The notes beneath the pieces are model-generated. The model searched no databases and had not been told where the DNA came from. It worked only from the letters and a program-made list of their open reading frames with translations. From Pseudoramibacter faecis (GTDB taxonomy: Bacteria > Bacillota > Clostridia > Eubacteriales > Eubacteriaceae), in NCBI RefSeq assembly GCF_036289405.1, contig NZ_JAYFFI010000001.1, positions 473,478 to 537,477 of the forward strand: a DNA stretch of 64,000 bases. The letters are read 5' to 3'. This document shows positions 25,259 to 32,297 of this stretch, in pieces. Positions within the stretch are counted from its first letter, which is position 1, and each line of letters starts with the position of its first letter. A program made the translations under genes and the position numbers.

Positions 25259-26717
25259 TCCGATCTCCTCCCGCCAAGATATAGTTTTCGATATTTCCCT
25301 TTTCTTTACCCTTTAAATCGGCAATCATTTTACCGCCTGACAAAAGCAAAACTCTGGAACATATTGTTTTTATAAATTCGATATCGTGGGTAATAACGAA
25401 CAGAATTTTTCCTTGTTCGGAAAGCCGCTCTGTCATCGTTCCCACTTCCCGCATGCTTTTTAAGTCAAGCCCGCTGGTCGGTTCATCAAAAATAAGAATT
25501 TCTTTATCACAGAGCAAACTGATTGCCACGGCAAGCCTTTGTTTTTGTCCTCCTGAGAGCGACAAGGGATGTCTGTCTTTCCATTCAGAAAGAGATAACA
25601 TCGACAGCGTTTCATCAATACAAGTCTCATTTACTGTTTTCGTTCCAAGTGTGCATTCGGTTTTTACACGATCCGTAAACAGCTGATGTCCGACATCCTG
25701 CATTACCATATAAGATTTTTGAATGCGTGCCTTCGCCGTCAAATTCCTGCCGTTTACCAATATACTTCCCGATTTTTGCTTGAGCAGTCCGCATACAGTG
25801 CGCGCCAGCGTCGTTTTCCCCGCTCCGTTGGCACCGGTAACGGCGACGATTTCTCCGCCGTTTGCGGTGAAGGAAATATTTTGCAAAATCGTATGTTTCC
25901 CATATTTGACGCTGATATCTTGCAGTTCTAAGATGCGTTCGGAAATTTTTTTGATATTGATATTTGTTTCGATTTCAGAAAAATTTCGGCACCTGAGTCC
26001 CATATTTTGTATCCGCTCAGCCGGCAGTCTGCAAAAAACCCGCATACTCATATTCCTGAAGATCTGACCGTCCTTCATTAAGAGGACTCTGTCTGCGAGA
26101 TCCGTTAAGTACCACAGGCGGTGTTCGGCAATGATAATCGTTTTTCCCTGCCGCTTGATTCTTTCTATCAGTTTTTTCAGTTCAAGCACAGAGTGAAAAT
26201 CCAGATTGGAAGAGGGTTCATCCAATACGAAAATATCCGGATTCGCGGCATATACGGACGCAAAGGCGATTTTTTGTTTTTCTCCGCCGGAAAGTTCAAA
26301 AATGCTGCGCCCTCTTAATTTTTCTATGTGCAGATCTTTAACAACCCTTTCAAGCTGCTGTTTTAATGCTTCGGGCGCAAGCGTTCTGTTTTCCAGTCCG
26401 AAAACAATTTCACTGTCCGTATCCGTATTGAAAAATTGCGTTCGCGGATTTTGAAAAACCGTTCCGACGCTATCGGAAAGAGTGGCGATTTCAGTCTCGG
26501 CAACGTTCATTCCCTTTACCGTTGCTTTGCCTGAAATTCTTCCTTCAAAAAAATGGGGAATCAGCCCGTTCACTAATCTCGTGAGAGTTGTTTTCCCGCA
26601 CCCGGATGCACCGCACAAAAGAACACATTGTCCTTTAGGAATATTTAAGTGCAATTCACGTAGAGAAGCTCCTTCCGAATTTCGGTATGAGAAAGAGATT
26701 TTTTCAAATTCTATCAA
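25251..26717 (-). CDS. ECF transporter fused ATPase (EcfA-EcfA'), copy 1
   Basis: The 488-residue tandem ATPase has domain 1 with GASGCGKTT, LSGGEKQK and FVLDEPSSNLD, and domain 2 with GANGAGKTT, LSGGQKQR and LIFDEPTSGLD. It uses a TTG start: GGGGAGG lies before it and the TTG forms a TTGA overlap with the EcfT stop. It is a paralogue of the ATPase at 17709, but its first domain keeps a normal C-loop. It works with the EcfT and S component of the same operon. Confidence 0.88.
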   Translation of the reverse strand: MIEFEKISFSYRNSEGASLRELHLNIPKGQCVLLCGASGCGKTTLTRLVNGLIPHFFEGRISGKATVKGMNVAETEIATLSDSVGTVFQNPRTQFFNTDTDSEIVFGLENRTLAPEALKQQLERVVKDLHIEKLRGRSIFELSGGEKQKIAFASVYAANPDIFVLDEPSSNLDFHSVLELKKLIERIKRQGKTIIIAEHRLWYLTDLADRVLLMKDGQIFRNMSMRVFCRLPAERIQNMGLRCRNFSEIETNINIKKISERILELQDISVKYGKHTILQNISFTANGGEIVAVTGANGAGKTTLARTVCGLLKQKSGSILVNGRNLTAKARIQKSYMVMQDVGHQLFTDRVKTECTLGTKTVNETCIDETLSMLSLSEWKDRHPLSLSGGQKQRLAVAISLLCDKEILIFDEPTSGLDLKSMREVGTMTERLSEQGKILFVITHDIEFIKTICSRVLLLSGGKMIADLKGKEKGNIENYILAGGDRNE

Positions 26718-27418
26718 GAAAATACACCTCCCCGTAAAAAATCAAAAACTATCATACAAATAATCCCTATATATAGCATTACGATCAGGGCATCCCGGAT
26801 TGAAAAACCAACTTGCTCTATACAGCTGCGTCTTCCCGCATGATCAATCCCTCTGGTAATTGCGGCCTGCGTGATTTCATCGGAGATTTTGGAAGCAGAT
26901 ACCAGCATCGGTACATACACGTACTCCATTGTTCTGAGCGGATGCCGCAAAAATCCTGCGAAAGAAACGGTGATCCCCCGAAGAGCCATGGCATCCTTAA
27001 TATAGCCCCATTCCTCGGTCATTGTCGGGAAGTATCGCAACGTGACGGAAAGTGCAATCGTAAATCCTTTCGGCAGATGCAATCGGCTGAGTGCAGCGAG
27101 AAAAGCACTCACCTTTGTCGTGCGTATTAAAAATGCGCCGAGCATAAAACAGGGAATCAGTTTTCTTATATAGACATCGAACATATATATGACGCCTCCG
27201 ACTGCAACGGGTAATCTTACTATCACAAACAGCTGAATCATCAACAGCACAATAAAAAAAATTCCGTATTTTGAAACAGTCCGGAACTCTTTTGCCTGCA
27301 AAAGCAAGAATGCGGGAACTGCTGTAAAAAGGCATTCGATGACGATACGTTCATTCAGAAAAACGGAAACGCCGGTTATTGATAAAATCAGAAGTTTTGT
27401 TCTGGGATCCAAATGCAT
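26714..27418 (-). CDS. ECF transporter transmembrane protein EcfT, copy 1
   Basis: The 234-residue membrane protein begins MHLDPRTKLLILSITGV, the common N-terminal EcfT/CbiQ pattern. It has coupling helices around RYFPTMTEEWGYIKDAMALRG and PLRTMEYVYVPMLV. Its ATG directly follows the S-component stop (TAGATG) and its end overlaps the ATPase gene. It forms the membrane scaffold of the first ECF module. Confidence 0.88.
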   Translation of the reverse strand: MHLDPRTKLLILSITGVSVFLNERIVIECLFTAVPAFLLLQAKEFRTVSKYGIFFIVLLMIQLFVIVRLPVAVGGVIYMFDVYIRKLIPCFMLGAFLIRTTKVSAFLAALSRLHLPKGFTIALSVTLRYFPTMTEEWGYIKDAMALRGITVSFAGFLRHPLRTMEYVYVPMLVSASKISDEITQAAITRGIDHAGRRSCIEQVGFSIRDALIVMLYIGIICMIVFDFLRGGVFS

Positions 27419-28018
27419 CTATATGATCCCCACCTTTTCAAAATGCTTTTTCAACAACTTTTTGCCGATCAAGCCTCCGATTACGGCACAAAGAATTGTC
27501 CCTGAAATCATCAGAGGGATAATCCACCAATTTACCCTGATCGCATGGATGATTCCCTCAAAAGAGGAAACATTTCCCTTTTTACGCATGAATGCATCAA
27601 ACTGCGCGGGCATGATGGCCATTGGGATATAGGCACCCATCGGTGACAGCGCAAATATACAATAGGCCAGTAAATTCCTTCTGAATGATTTGAAATTCCC
27701 TGTCGAGCAAATATAATCCGCAATAAATCCGAATACGATGAAAAATGCGGACATCATCCAAAACATACCGGTAACAAATAACAGGATCCCGGCAAGTATG
27801 CCAAGGATGGAAAGCGAACCTCGCTTCGGTATTTTAGCGGTATATAACATAAAGACGCTGCCTGCAAATAAAGCGACTATCATCGGCATAAACGGAAAAG
27901 TGACAGGTGTCATCTGTGCAATACCGCCGATCACAAATGCAATGACAAAATAAATAAGCGAAAAAACGCCTATAGAAATATAATCTCGTGTCTGCAATCT
28001 GTTCTCATTTTTCTTCAT
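27419..28018 (-). CDS. ECF S component, MptD/Trep_Strep family, copy 1
   Basis: The 199-residue membrane protein has an N-terminal motif RDYISIGVFSLIYFVIAFV, about six helices, and a basic tail ending KKLLKKHFEKVGII. The start is placed at 28018 (MKKNENRL) since the ATG at 28030 would abut the ribosome site directly. It is the ligand-binding member of ECF module 1. Similarity of its N-terminus to a fragment at 51508-51630 suggests another, lost ECF module there. Confidence 0.78.
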   Translation of the reverse strand: MKKNENRLQTRDYISIGVFSLIYFVIAFVIGGIAQMTPVTFPFMPMIVALFAGSVFMLYTAKIPKRGSLSILGILAGILLFVTGMFWMMSAFFIVFGFIADYICSTGNFKSFRRNLLAYCIFALSPMGAYIPMAIMPAQFDAFMRKKGNVSSFEGIIHAIRVNWWIIPLMISGTILCAVIGGLIGKKLLKKHFEKVGII

Positions 28019-28085
28019 AATCAAACACATCCTTTCTAAATAAAACCGTTAGTGTAGTCTAACCAAGCTGTAAAATTTTTAAGTC

Positions 28086-28700
28086 TTATGTAAGCCTTAA
28101 AAGTCCGGTCCATCCGGAATTAAAAAAAACGGCAAGCTCTTCAACATATTCTATGGCCTGTTCTCTCGTCATATCATGAACGACTGTTTCAAATGCAGCG
28201 GTAAAATATGCACTGGTAATCATGTGATGAAGTTCATGGCTGATACTTCCTGTCATTTTGCCTTTCTCTTTGAGGACGGCATAGTATTTTTCTGTACGAG
28301 ATACATCCAGTTCTACAAGTTCGTGAATATAATCTGCGTATTTTGTGCCTTCGGAGCAGCAAATCACAAGTTTGAATTCCTCAAAATGATCATAAATATA
28401 ATTTATAAAATGCAGAAGATATTTTGTAGATAATTCCCAGCTCTCATCAGTCCTATTTTCAGGGATTAAATCAAAATGCGCATCCTGAGCAGCTCTGAAT
28501 TGCTCGATCAAGCCGTCTGCCGCCTCGGAAACAAGCGCTTCAAATAAAGCCGCCTTATCCGGGTAATATCCGTAAAAAGCTCCCTTTGTAAATCCCGCTT
28601 CCGCTACAATTTTTCTAAGGGACGCATCCTTAAAGCCTTTTTCCAAAAACTCCCGCTTGCCGGCCTTTAATATTTTTTGTTGCGTTTCCGATATGTTCAT
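28086..28700 (-). CDS. TetR-family regulator of the ECF/ABC operon
   Basis: The 204-residue protein has a TetR N-terminal DNA-binding domain (QKILKAGKREFLEKGFKDASLRKIVAEAGFTKGAFYGYY) and an all-helical ligand domain. The start at 28700 follows GGAGGG. It is the first gene of the minus-strand operon extending to 17709. A symmetric operator overlaps its promoter (28723-28755), indicating autorepression and control of the whole operon. The inducer is probably the transported compound or a relative of it (inference). Confidence 0.9.
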   Translation of the reverse strand: MNISETQQKILKAGKREFLEKGFKDASLRKIVAEAGFTKGAFYGYYPDKAALFEALVSEAADGLIEQFRAAQDAHFDLIPENRTDESWELSTKYLLHFINYIYDHFEEFKLVICCSEGTKYADYIHELVELDVSRTEKYYAVLKEKGKMTGSISHELHHMITSAYFTAAFETVVHDMTREQAIEYVEELAVFFNSGWTGLLRLT

Positions 28701-28722
28701 TGAATCCCTCCGCATTTATATT

Positions 28723-28772
28723 CCATCGGTATATACCACTGGTATATTAACATGGTTTTTATTTTTGGTCAA
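28723..28772 (-). promoter_or_regulatory. TetR operon promoter with overlapping operator
   Basis: Minus strand TTGACC, 17-base spacer, TAATAT (28744-28772). The dyad ATATACCA-C-TGGTATAT (28731-28747) covers the -10, and outer CCAT/ATGG arms extend the symmetry to 28723-28755. It lies 31-55 bases upstream of the tetR start. Confidence 0.85.
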
Positions 28773-28830
28773 TATCCTTCGGATTATATGGGCCTATTTT
28801 ATTATCCTTTTTCTTTAAAAGCGTAAAGAA

Positions 28831-28866
28831 AAAGCGCCGCAATTTTACAACCGCAACGCTTTTTCA
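28831..28866 (-). terminator. Hairpin beyond the AraC remnant
   Basis: Inverted repeat AGCG-CCGC / GCAACGCT region flanked by A- and T-runs; it could serve either strand and ends the AraC remnant on the minus strand. Confidence 0.65.
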
Positions 28867-28897
28867 TAAGCTCTGTTTATGCCGTGAAATAACCTGA

Positions 28898-29230
28898 TCA
28901 ATCCCTTATTATCATCTGCATTTTTTCTCTATATTCGGTGGGCTTCATTCCTGTATGCTGTCTGAACCTATCGGATAGACTGCTCGTATATTTGTAACCG
29001 ACCATTTCGGCAATTTGAGAGACCGGAAGCACTGTATCTCTCAGGAGATGTTCCGCATGTGTCATACGGCGCGTAACAATATACTGCTGAATACTTATAT
29101 GATATACATCCTTGAATATATATTTTAACTTAGCCTGACTCATACAGGCAATTTGCGCAAGAAAATCCATTCTGATATCTTCAGCATAATGGTCGTTAAT
29201 ATAATTAGCCACAGAGATAACGGCATCCAA
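28898..29230 (-). pseudogene. AraC-family regulator, C-terminal fragment
   Basis: About 110 codons encode the double helix-turn-helix domain of an AraC/XylS activator: LAQIACMSQAKLKYIFKDVYHISIQQYI, then QIAEMVGYKYTSSLSDRFRQHTG and KPTEYREKM. The N-terminal ligand domain is missing. The only start is a TTG without a ribosome site, and the frame merely runs on into an unrelated methyltransferase remnant on the other strand. I regard it as a truncated gene. AraC-type activators accompany YbtPQ-like loci elsewhere, which fits but does not prove a former link to this operon. Confidence 0.7.
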
Positions 29231-29669
29231 ATCATCATATTGGATCTGGGCTGCGGTGCAGGTTGTCTTGGAATTGCAGTTATACAGGACGGAAGCAACC
29301 GCACGGGTGTTCTTTTTGATAGACCAGACATGAAGTCACTTATTGAAGAAACCGTAATATGTTGTTCGCCATTGCAGGCGGTGCGAATTTCTTTGCAAAG
29401 TTGAAAAAACATTAAATCCCGGTGGAGTAGTTGTGTGCTTAAATGAAGGAATTGAAGCAGATTATTCCGGACCGTGGGATATGATTTTAGGCTATATGGC
29501 ATTTAATTGACAGGGGATGCCGATGGGTGTCATCAAAGGTCAAATTGCCGATGCAGCAAAAGCCGGAGGGTTTCATTCCATCGAAAACCGCAATGTGCTT
29601 CTCAGCACCGGTATGCACGATATCAATATTTTAAGAAATAAAAGCAGATTGAATTCAGAACTTTTATGA
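29225..29669 (+). pseudogene. O-methyltransferase remnant
   Basis: Plus-strand fragments match an O-methyltransferase (family 2 type). ILDLGCGAGCLGIAVIQDG, then TGVLFDRPDM, appear in one frame up to about 29400. After a frameshift come NPGGVVVCLNEGIEADYSG and, past an in-frame TGA near 29509, GQIADAAKAGGFHSIENRN. The N-terminal domain and middle part are lost. The breakpoint toward the AraC fragment is near 29230. It is clearly non-functional. Confidence 0.7.
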
Positions 29670-29865
29670 GGAGATCTATAAATTAAAAATACCAAACATG
29701 GATTCCTGATGCCGACAACCTGGACGGAACAAGGCAAAATGTTATTAAAAAACGATCCATACCGAATCCACCAAAACGCACAAACAACCTTTGATGCCGG
29801 TCTGAATCCTTTGTGCTGCACGGCTGCGCCAGGGCTGAAATCAAAGCGCTGCCTCAACACAAAAC
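29670..29865. other. Gene-free stretch at the island's right border
   Basis: About 200 bases between the methyltransferase remnant and the dhaL terminator. A 75-codon open frame crosses it (from 29709), but it has no ribosome site and runs through the terminator hairpin, so I do not call it a gene. Base composition shifts here from AT-rich to GC-rich. Confidence 0.5.
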
Positions 29866-29917
29866 AAGCCGCCCTTCAGATCTTTTCGCGATTGGCAAAA
29901 GACCTGAAAGGCGGCTT
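29866..29917 (-). terminator. Terminator of dhaL
   Basis: Long hairpin: AAGCCGCCTTTCAG and neighbouring bases pair with CTGAAGGGCGGCTT over about 20 bp, with a 10-base loop. It begins about 20 bases after the dhaL stop. Confidence 0.8.
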
Positions 29918-29939
29918 TAAAACTTGCGTTGGTTAAAAA

Positions 29940-30575
29940 CTATTTGGCTTCGGCAACAGCTCTCGCCGCCTGCACCATATAGGTGATGGACGTCGCGCCC
30001 GGATCCTGATGGCCGATGGAGCGTTCGCCCAGATAGCTCGCGCGGCCCTTGGTCGCGATGATGGTCTTGGTGTATGCCACGCCCTTCCAGGCGGCGTCTT
30101 CCGCGTCGGCCAGGGCTTCGGCGGTGCTCTTGCCCGCGGCGATCCCCGCGTCATAGGCTTCCTTGGCCGGCATCACGGCGTCGAGCATGGTTTTTTCGCC
30201 GGCGACGGCTTTGCCGCGCTGCTGAATCCCGCCGATGGCCGCTTCAAACATCGCGGAGATGTCTTCGGCCGAAAGTTCTTCCTTGCCCTTCATTGCCATG
30301 CCGGCGCGCATGTAGGCGGTACCGTAAAGCGGGCCGGAAGCCCCGCCGACGGTGGAGACGAGCGTCATGCCGACCTGTTTTAAAATCGCGTCGATGGTTT
30401 TATCTTCGATGCCGGGCAGTTTTTCCATCACGGCTTTAAAGCCGCGGTTCATATTGATGCCGTGGTCGCCGTCGCCGATCGCCTGGTCCAGATCGGTCAG
30501 CTCCTGATGATGAGCTTCAATGCGTTCGTCCGCCGCTTTGATGAATGCTAAAATATCTGCTTTTGTCACTGCCAT
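29940..30575 (-). CDS. dhaL: Dihydroxyacetone kinase ADP-binding subunit DhaL
   Basis: The 211-residue protein matches DhaL. The magnesium/nucleotide site LDQAIGDGDHGINMNRG contains the Asp residues that hold ADP, and TVGGASGPLYGTAYMRAG and DPGATSITYMVQAAR follow. The start at 30575 has GAGGT before it; an upstream in-frame ATG at 30608 lies within the promoter. DhaL keeps a bound nucleotide that is rephosphorylated by DhaM and passes phosphate to substrate on DhaK. It has its own promoter and a terminator separates it from dhaK. No dhaM gene is adjacent. Confidence 0.95.
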   Translation of the reverse strand: MAVTKADILAFIKAADERIEAHHQELTDLDQAIGDGDHGINMNRGFKAVMEKLPGIEDKTIDAILKQVGMTLVSTVGGASGPLYGTAYMRAGMAMKGKEELSAEDISAMFEAAIGGIQQRGKAVAGEKTMLDAVMPAKEAYDAGIAAGKSTAEALADAEDAAWKGVAYTKTIIATKGRASYLGERSIGHQDPGATSITYMVQAARAVAEAK

Positions 30576-30606
30576 GTGATTACCTCGTTTCTTGAATATT
30601 GACCCC

Positions 30607-30634
30607 ATTATAAACCATCGGCGAAGGATTGCAA
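30607..30634 (-). promoter_or_regulatory. dhaL promoter
   Basis: Minus strand TTGCAA, 16-base spacer, TATAAT, 32 bases before the dhaL ATG and just downstream of the dhaK terminator. Confidence 0.7.
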
Positions 30635-30655
30635 CGCCGCGGCCACAATGCGCTC

Positions 30656-30687
30656 AAAAAAGAATGACAGACCGAGGCCTGCCATTC
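30656..30687 (-). terminator. Terminator between dhaK and dhaL
   Basis: Minus strand GAATGGCAG / CTGTCATTC (one G-U pair), then TTTTTT; 20-50 bases after the dhaK stop. Confidence 0.85.
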
Positions 30688-30708
30688 GTCGTGTTTTTGA
30701 TTGGGCGA

Positions 30709-31701
30709 TTAGTCCTGGGTGAAAGCGACCGTATCCGCCGGAGCCAGAAGCAATGCTTTCATTTCGTCGTCCAGTTTGAGCAGCGAAATGGAAGCGCCCG
30801 CCATATCCAGGGATGTCATCACATTGCCGACATAGGTCTTGGCAATCTTGACGCCCTTGCCGGCCAGCACATCGTGGACGCGTTTGTTCAGGATGTACAG
30901 TTCCATCAGCGGGGTGCCGCCGGAGCCGTTGATGATGACCGCCACTTCGGAGCCGTTGGTGTAGTCGACATCGTCGTTCATGATCTTGTCGAGCAGGTGA
31001 TCGACGATGGCATCGGCCGGCTGGAGCTTTTCGCGGGAAGTCCCCGGTTCGCCGTGGATGCCGATGCCCAATTCCATTTCGTCTTCACCGAGTTCAAAAC
31101 CCGGTTTGCCGGCGGCCGGCACGGTGGACGGCTTTAACGCCACGCCCATGGAACGGGTGTTGGCGACCACTTTGTCTGCCACGGCCTTCACTTCCGCAAG
31201 GCTCTTGCCGGCTTCCGCCGCCGCTCCGGCGATTTTGTGAACGAAGATCGTCCCGGCGACGCCGCGGCGGCCGGTGGTGTAAAGCGAATCTTCCACGGCC
31301 ACATCATCGTTGGTGACCACTTCAGCGATCTCCACGCCGTCGGCCATTTCGCCGGCCATTTCAAAATTCATCACATCGCCGGTGTAGTTCTTGACCACCA
31401 TCAGCACGCCCTTGCCGGCATCCACCGCTTCGATGGCCTTTAAGATTTCGTCCGGTGTCGGCGAGGTATAGACCGGGCCGGGAACCGCCGCGTCGAGCAT
31501 CCCGGTGCCGACGAACCCGCCGTGGGCCGGTTCGTGGCCGGAGCCGCCGCCGGAGATCACGGCCACCTTGCCTTCTTTTTTCTTCGCGCGGACAATCACG
31601 TTGGAATCTTCCAGCCGTCTGACCTTATCCGGCTCCGCCAGGCACATCCCGTCAAGCATTTCGCTTTCGACATTTTCGACGTCGTTGATAAATTTCTTCA
31701 T
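30709..31701 (-). CDS. dhaK: Dihydroxyacetone kinase substrate-binding subunit DhaK
   Basis: The 330-residue protein matches DhaK. The phosphate-binding SGGGSGHEPAHGGFVGTGMLDAAVPG is near residue 50 and VKNYTGDVMNFEMA near 105. The covalent substrate-binding His lies in GIHGEPGTSR near residue 215. It binds dihydroxyacetone through a hemiaminal bond and, with DhaL, yields DHAP. AAGGAGG lies 13 bases before the ATG. It is transcribed divergently from glpK, joining dihydroxyacetone and glycerol 3-phosphate metabolism in one locus. Confidence 0.96.
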   Translation of the reverse strand: MKKFINDVENVESEMLDGMCLAEPDKVRRLEDSNVIVRAKKKEGKVAVISGGGSGHEPAHGGFVGTGMLDAAVPGPVYTSPTPDEILKAIEAVDAGKGVLMVVKNYTGDVMNFEMAGEMADGVEIAEVVTNDDVAVEDSLYTTGRRGVAGTIFVHKIAGAAAEAGKSLAEVKAVADKVVANTRSMGVALKPSTVPAAGKPGFELGEDEMELGIGIHGEPGTSREKLQPADAIVDHLLDKIMNDDVDYTNGSEVAVIINGSGGTPLMELYILNKRVHDVLAGKGVKIAKTYVGNVMTSLDMAGASISLLKLDDEMKALLLAPADTVAFTQD

Positions 31702-31739
31702 CGCAAGAAAATCCTCCTTAGGGTATCTAATTTAGTTTT

Positions 31740-31748
31740 ATTATAGCA
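31740..31748 (-). promoter_or_regulatory. dhaK extended -10 promoter element
   Basis: Minus strand TGCTATAAT, about 40 bases before the dhaK ATG; the -35 is weak (TGCTAA at 16 bases). Confidence 0.6.
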
Positions 31749-31831
31749 CGTAATCATTTTCTTAGCAGATTTCTTTTTTAAAATTTTCCGTTTTTTATCC
31801 GGGCGCCCGAAAAAATCCAAATGCCCGCCAA

Positions 31832-31867
31832 AGGCGCGTCTGCCTTTTTCCGGCCGCGCCTTTTTTT
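31832..31867 (+). terminator. Orphan terminator in the dhaK-glpK divergent region
   Basis: AGGCGCG / CGCGCCT stem followed by seven T on the plus strand, with no plus-strand gene upstream. It may insulate the divergent promoters or end an unseen small RNA. The rest of 31750-32030 shows only AT-rich sequence, the palindrome CGGGCGCCCG (31800-31809) and a weak second plus-strand promoter (TTGAAG, 16 bases, TAAGAT at 31963-31990). Confidence 0.6.
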
Positions 31868-32035
31868 CGCATTTGCAAAAGCGCCGCTGCCCTGCCGAGG
31901 ACCGGCCGCCCGTCGGAGGCGCACCCGTCAAAAAAATTTTGCGATAAAAATTTTTTAAAGCCTTGAAGATCGTGAAAAATGAGATAAGATCATTGCGAAC
32001 GCAAAAATTAGAAAATATTTTTGAGTTGTAAACCC

Positions 32036-32064
32036 TTTACACGTTTTTTAGAATGTGATATGAT
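32036..32064 (+). promoter_or_regulatory. glpK promoter
   Basis: TTTACA, 17-base spacer, TATGAT; 234 bases upstream of the glpK ATG, leaving a long leader. Confidence 0.85.
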
Positions 32065-32120
32065 GAAGGTACAAAAAAGACGAGCAGGTCTTTCATAATC
32101 TTGGCAGGAGGAAATGGAGC

Positions 32121-32172
32121 GGGCCGTACCAGCAACGAAGCGTTGTGTTATTTGTGTACTGTCCTTTTTTAA
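32121..32172 (+). terminator. Leader terminator of glpK, candidate GlpP target
   Basis: Within the glpK leader, GGCCGTAC pairs imperfectly with GTACTGTCC across an inner CAACG-AAG-CGTTG hairpin, and TTTTTT follows. It lies about 125 bases before glpK. A leader terminator is what a GlpP-type antiterminator acts on. Confidence 0.6.
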
Positions 32173-32297
32173 TGACCACTTTCCCGATTTAACAACCGGA
32201 GAACTCATCGGGGCCGAACCGCCTGTCGGCCAGTGTGATTTAACCGCGCATGCGCGTTAAATAAATTCATACATTATAAACATAGGGGGTTTATATT

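Noticed and set aside
29709..29936. 75-codon ORF between the methyltransferase remnant and dhaL
   Set aside because: It reads through the dhaL terminator hairpin and has no ribosome site.
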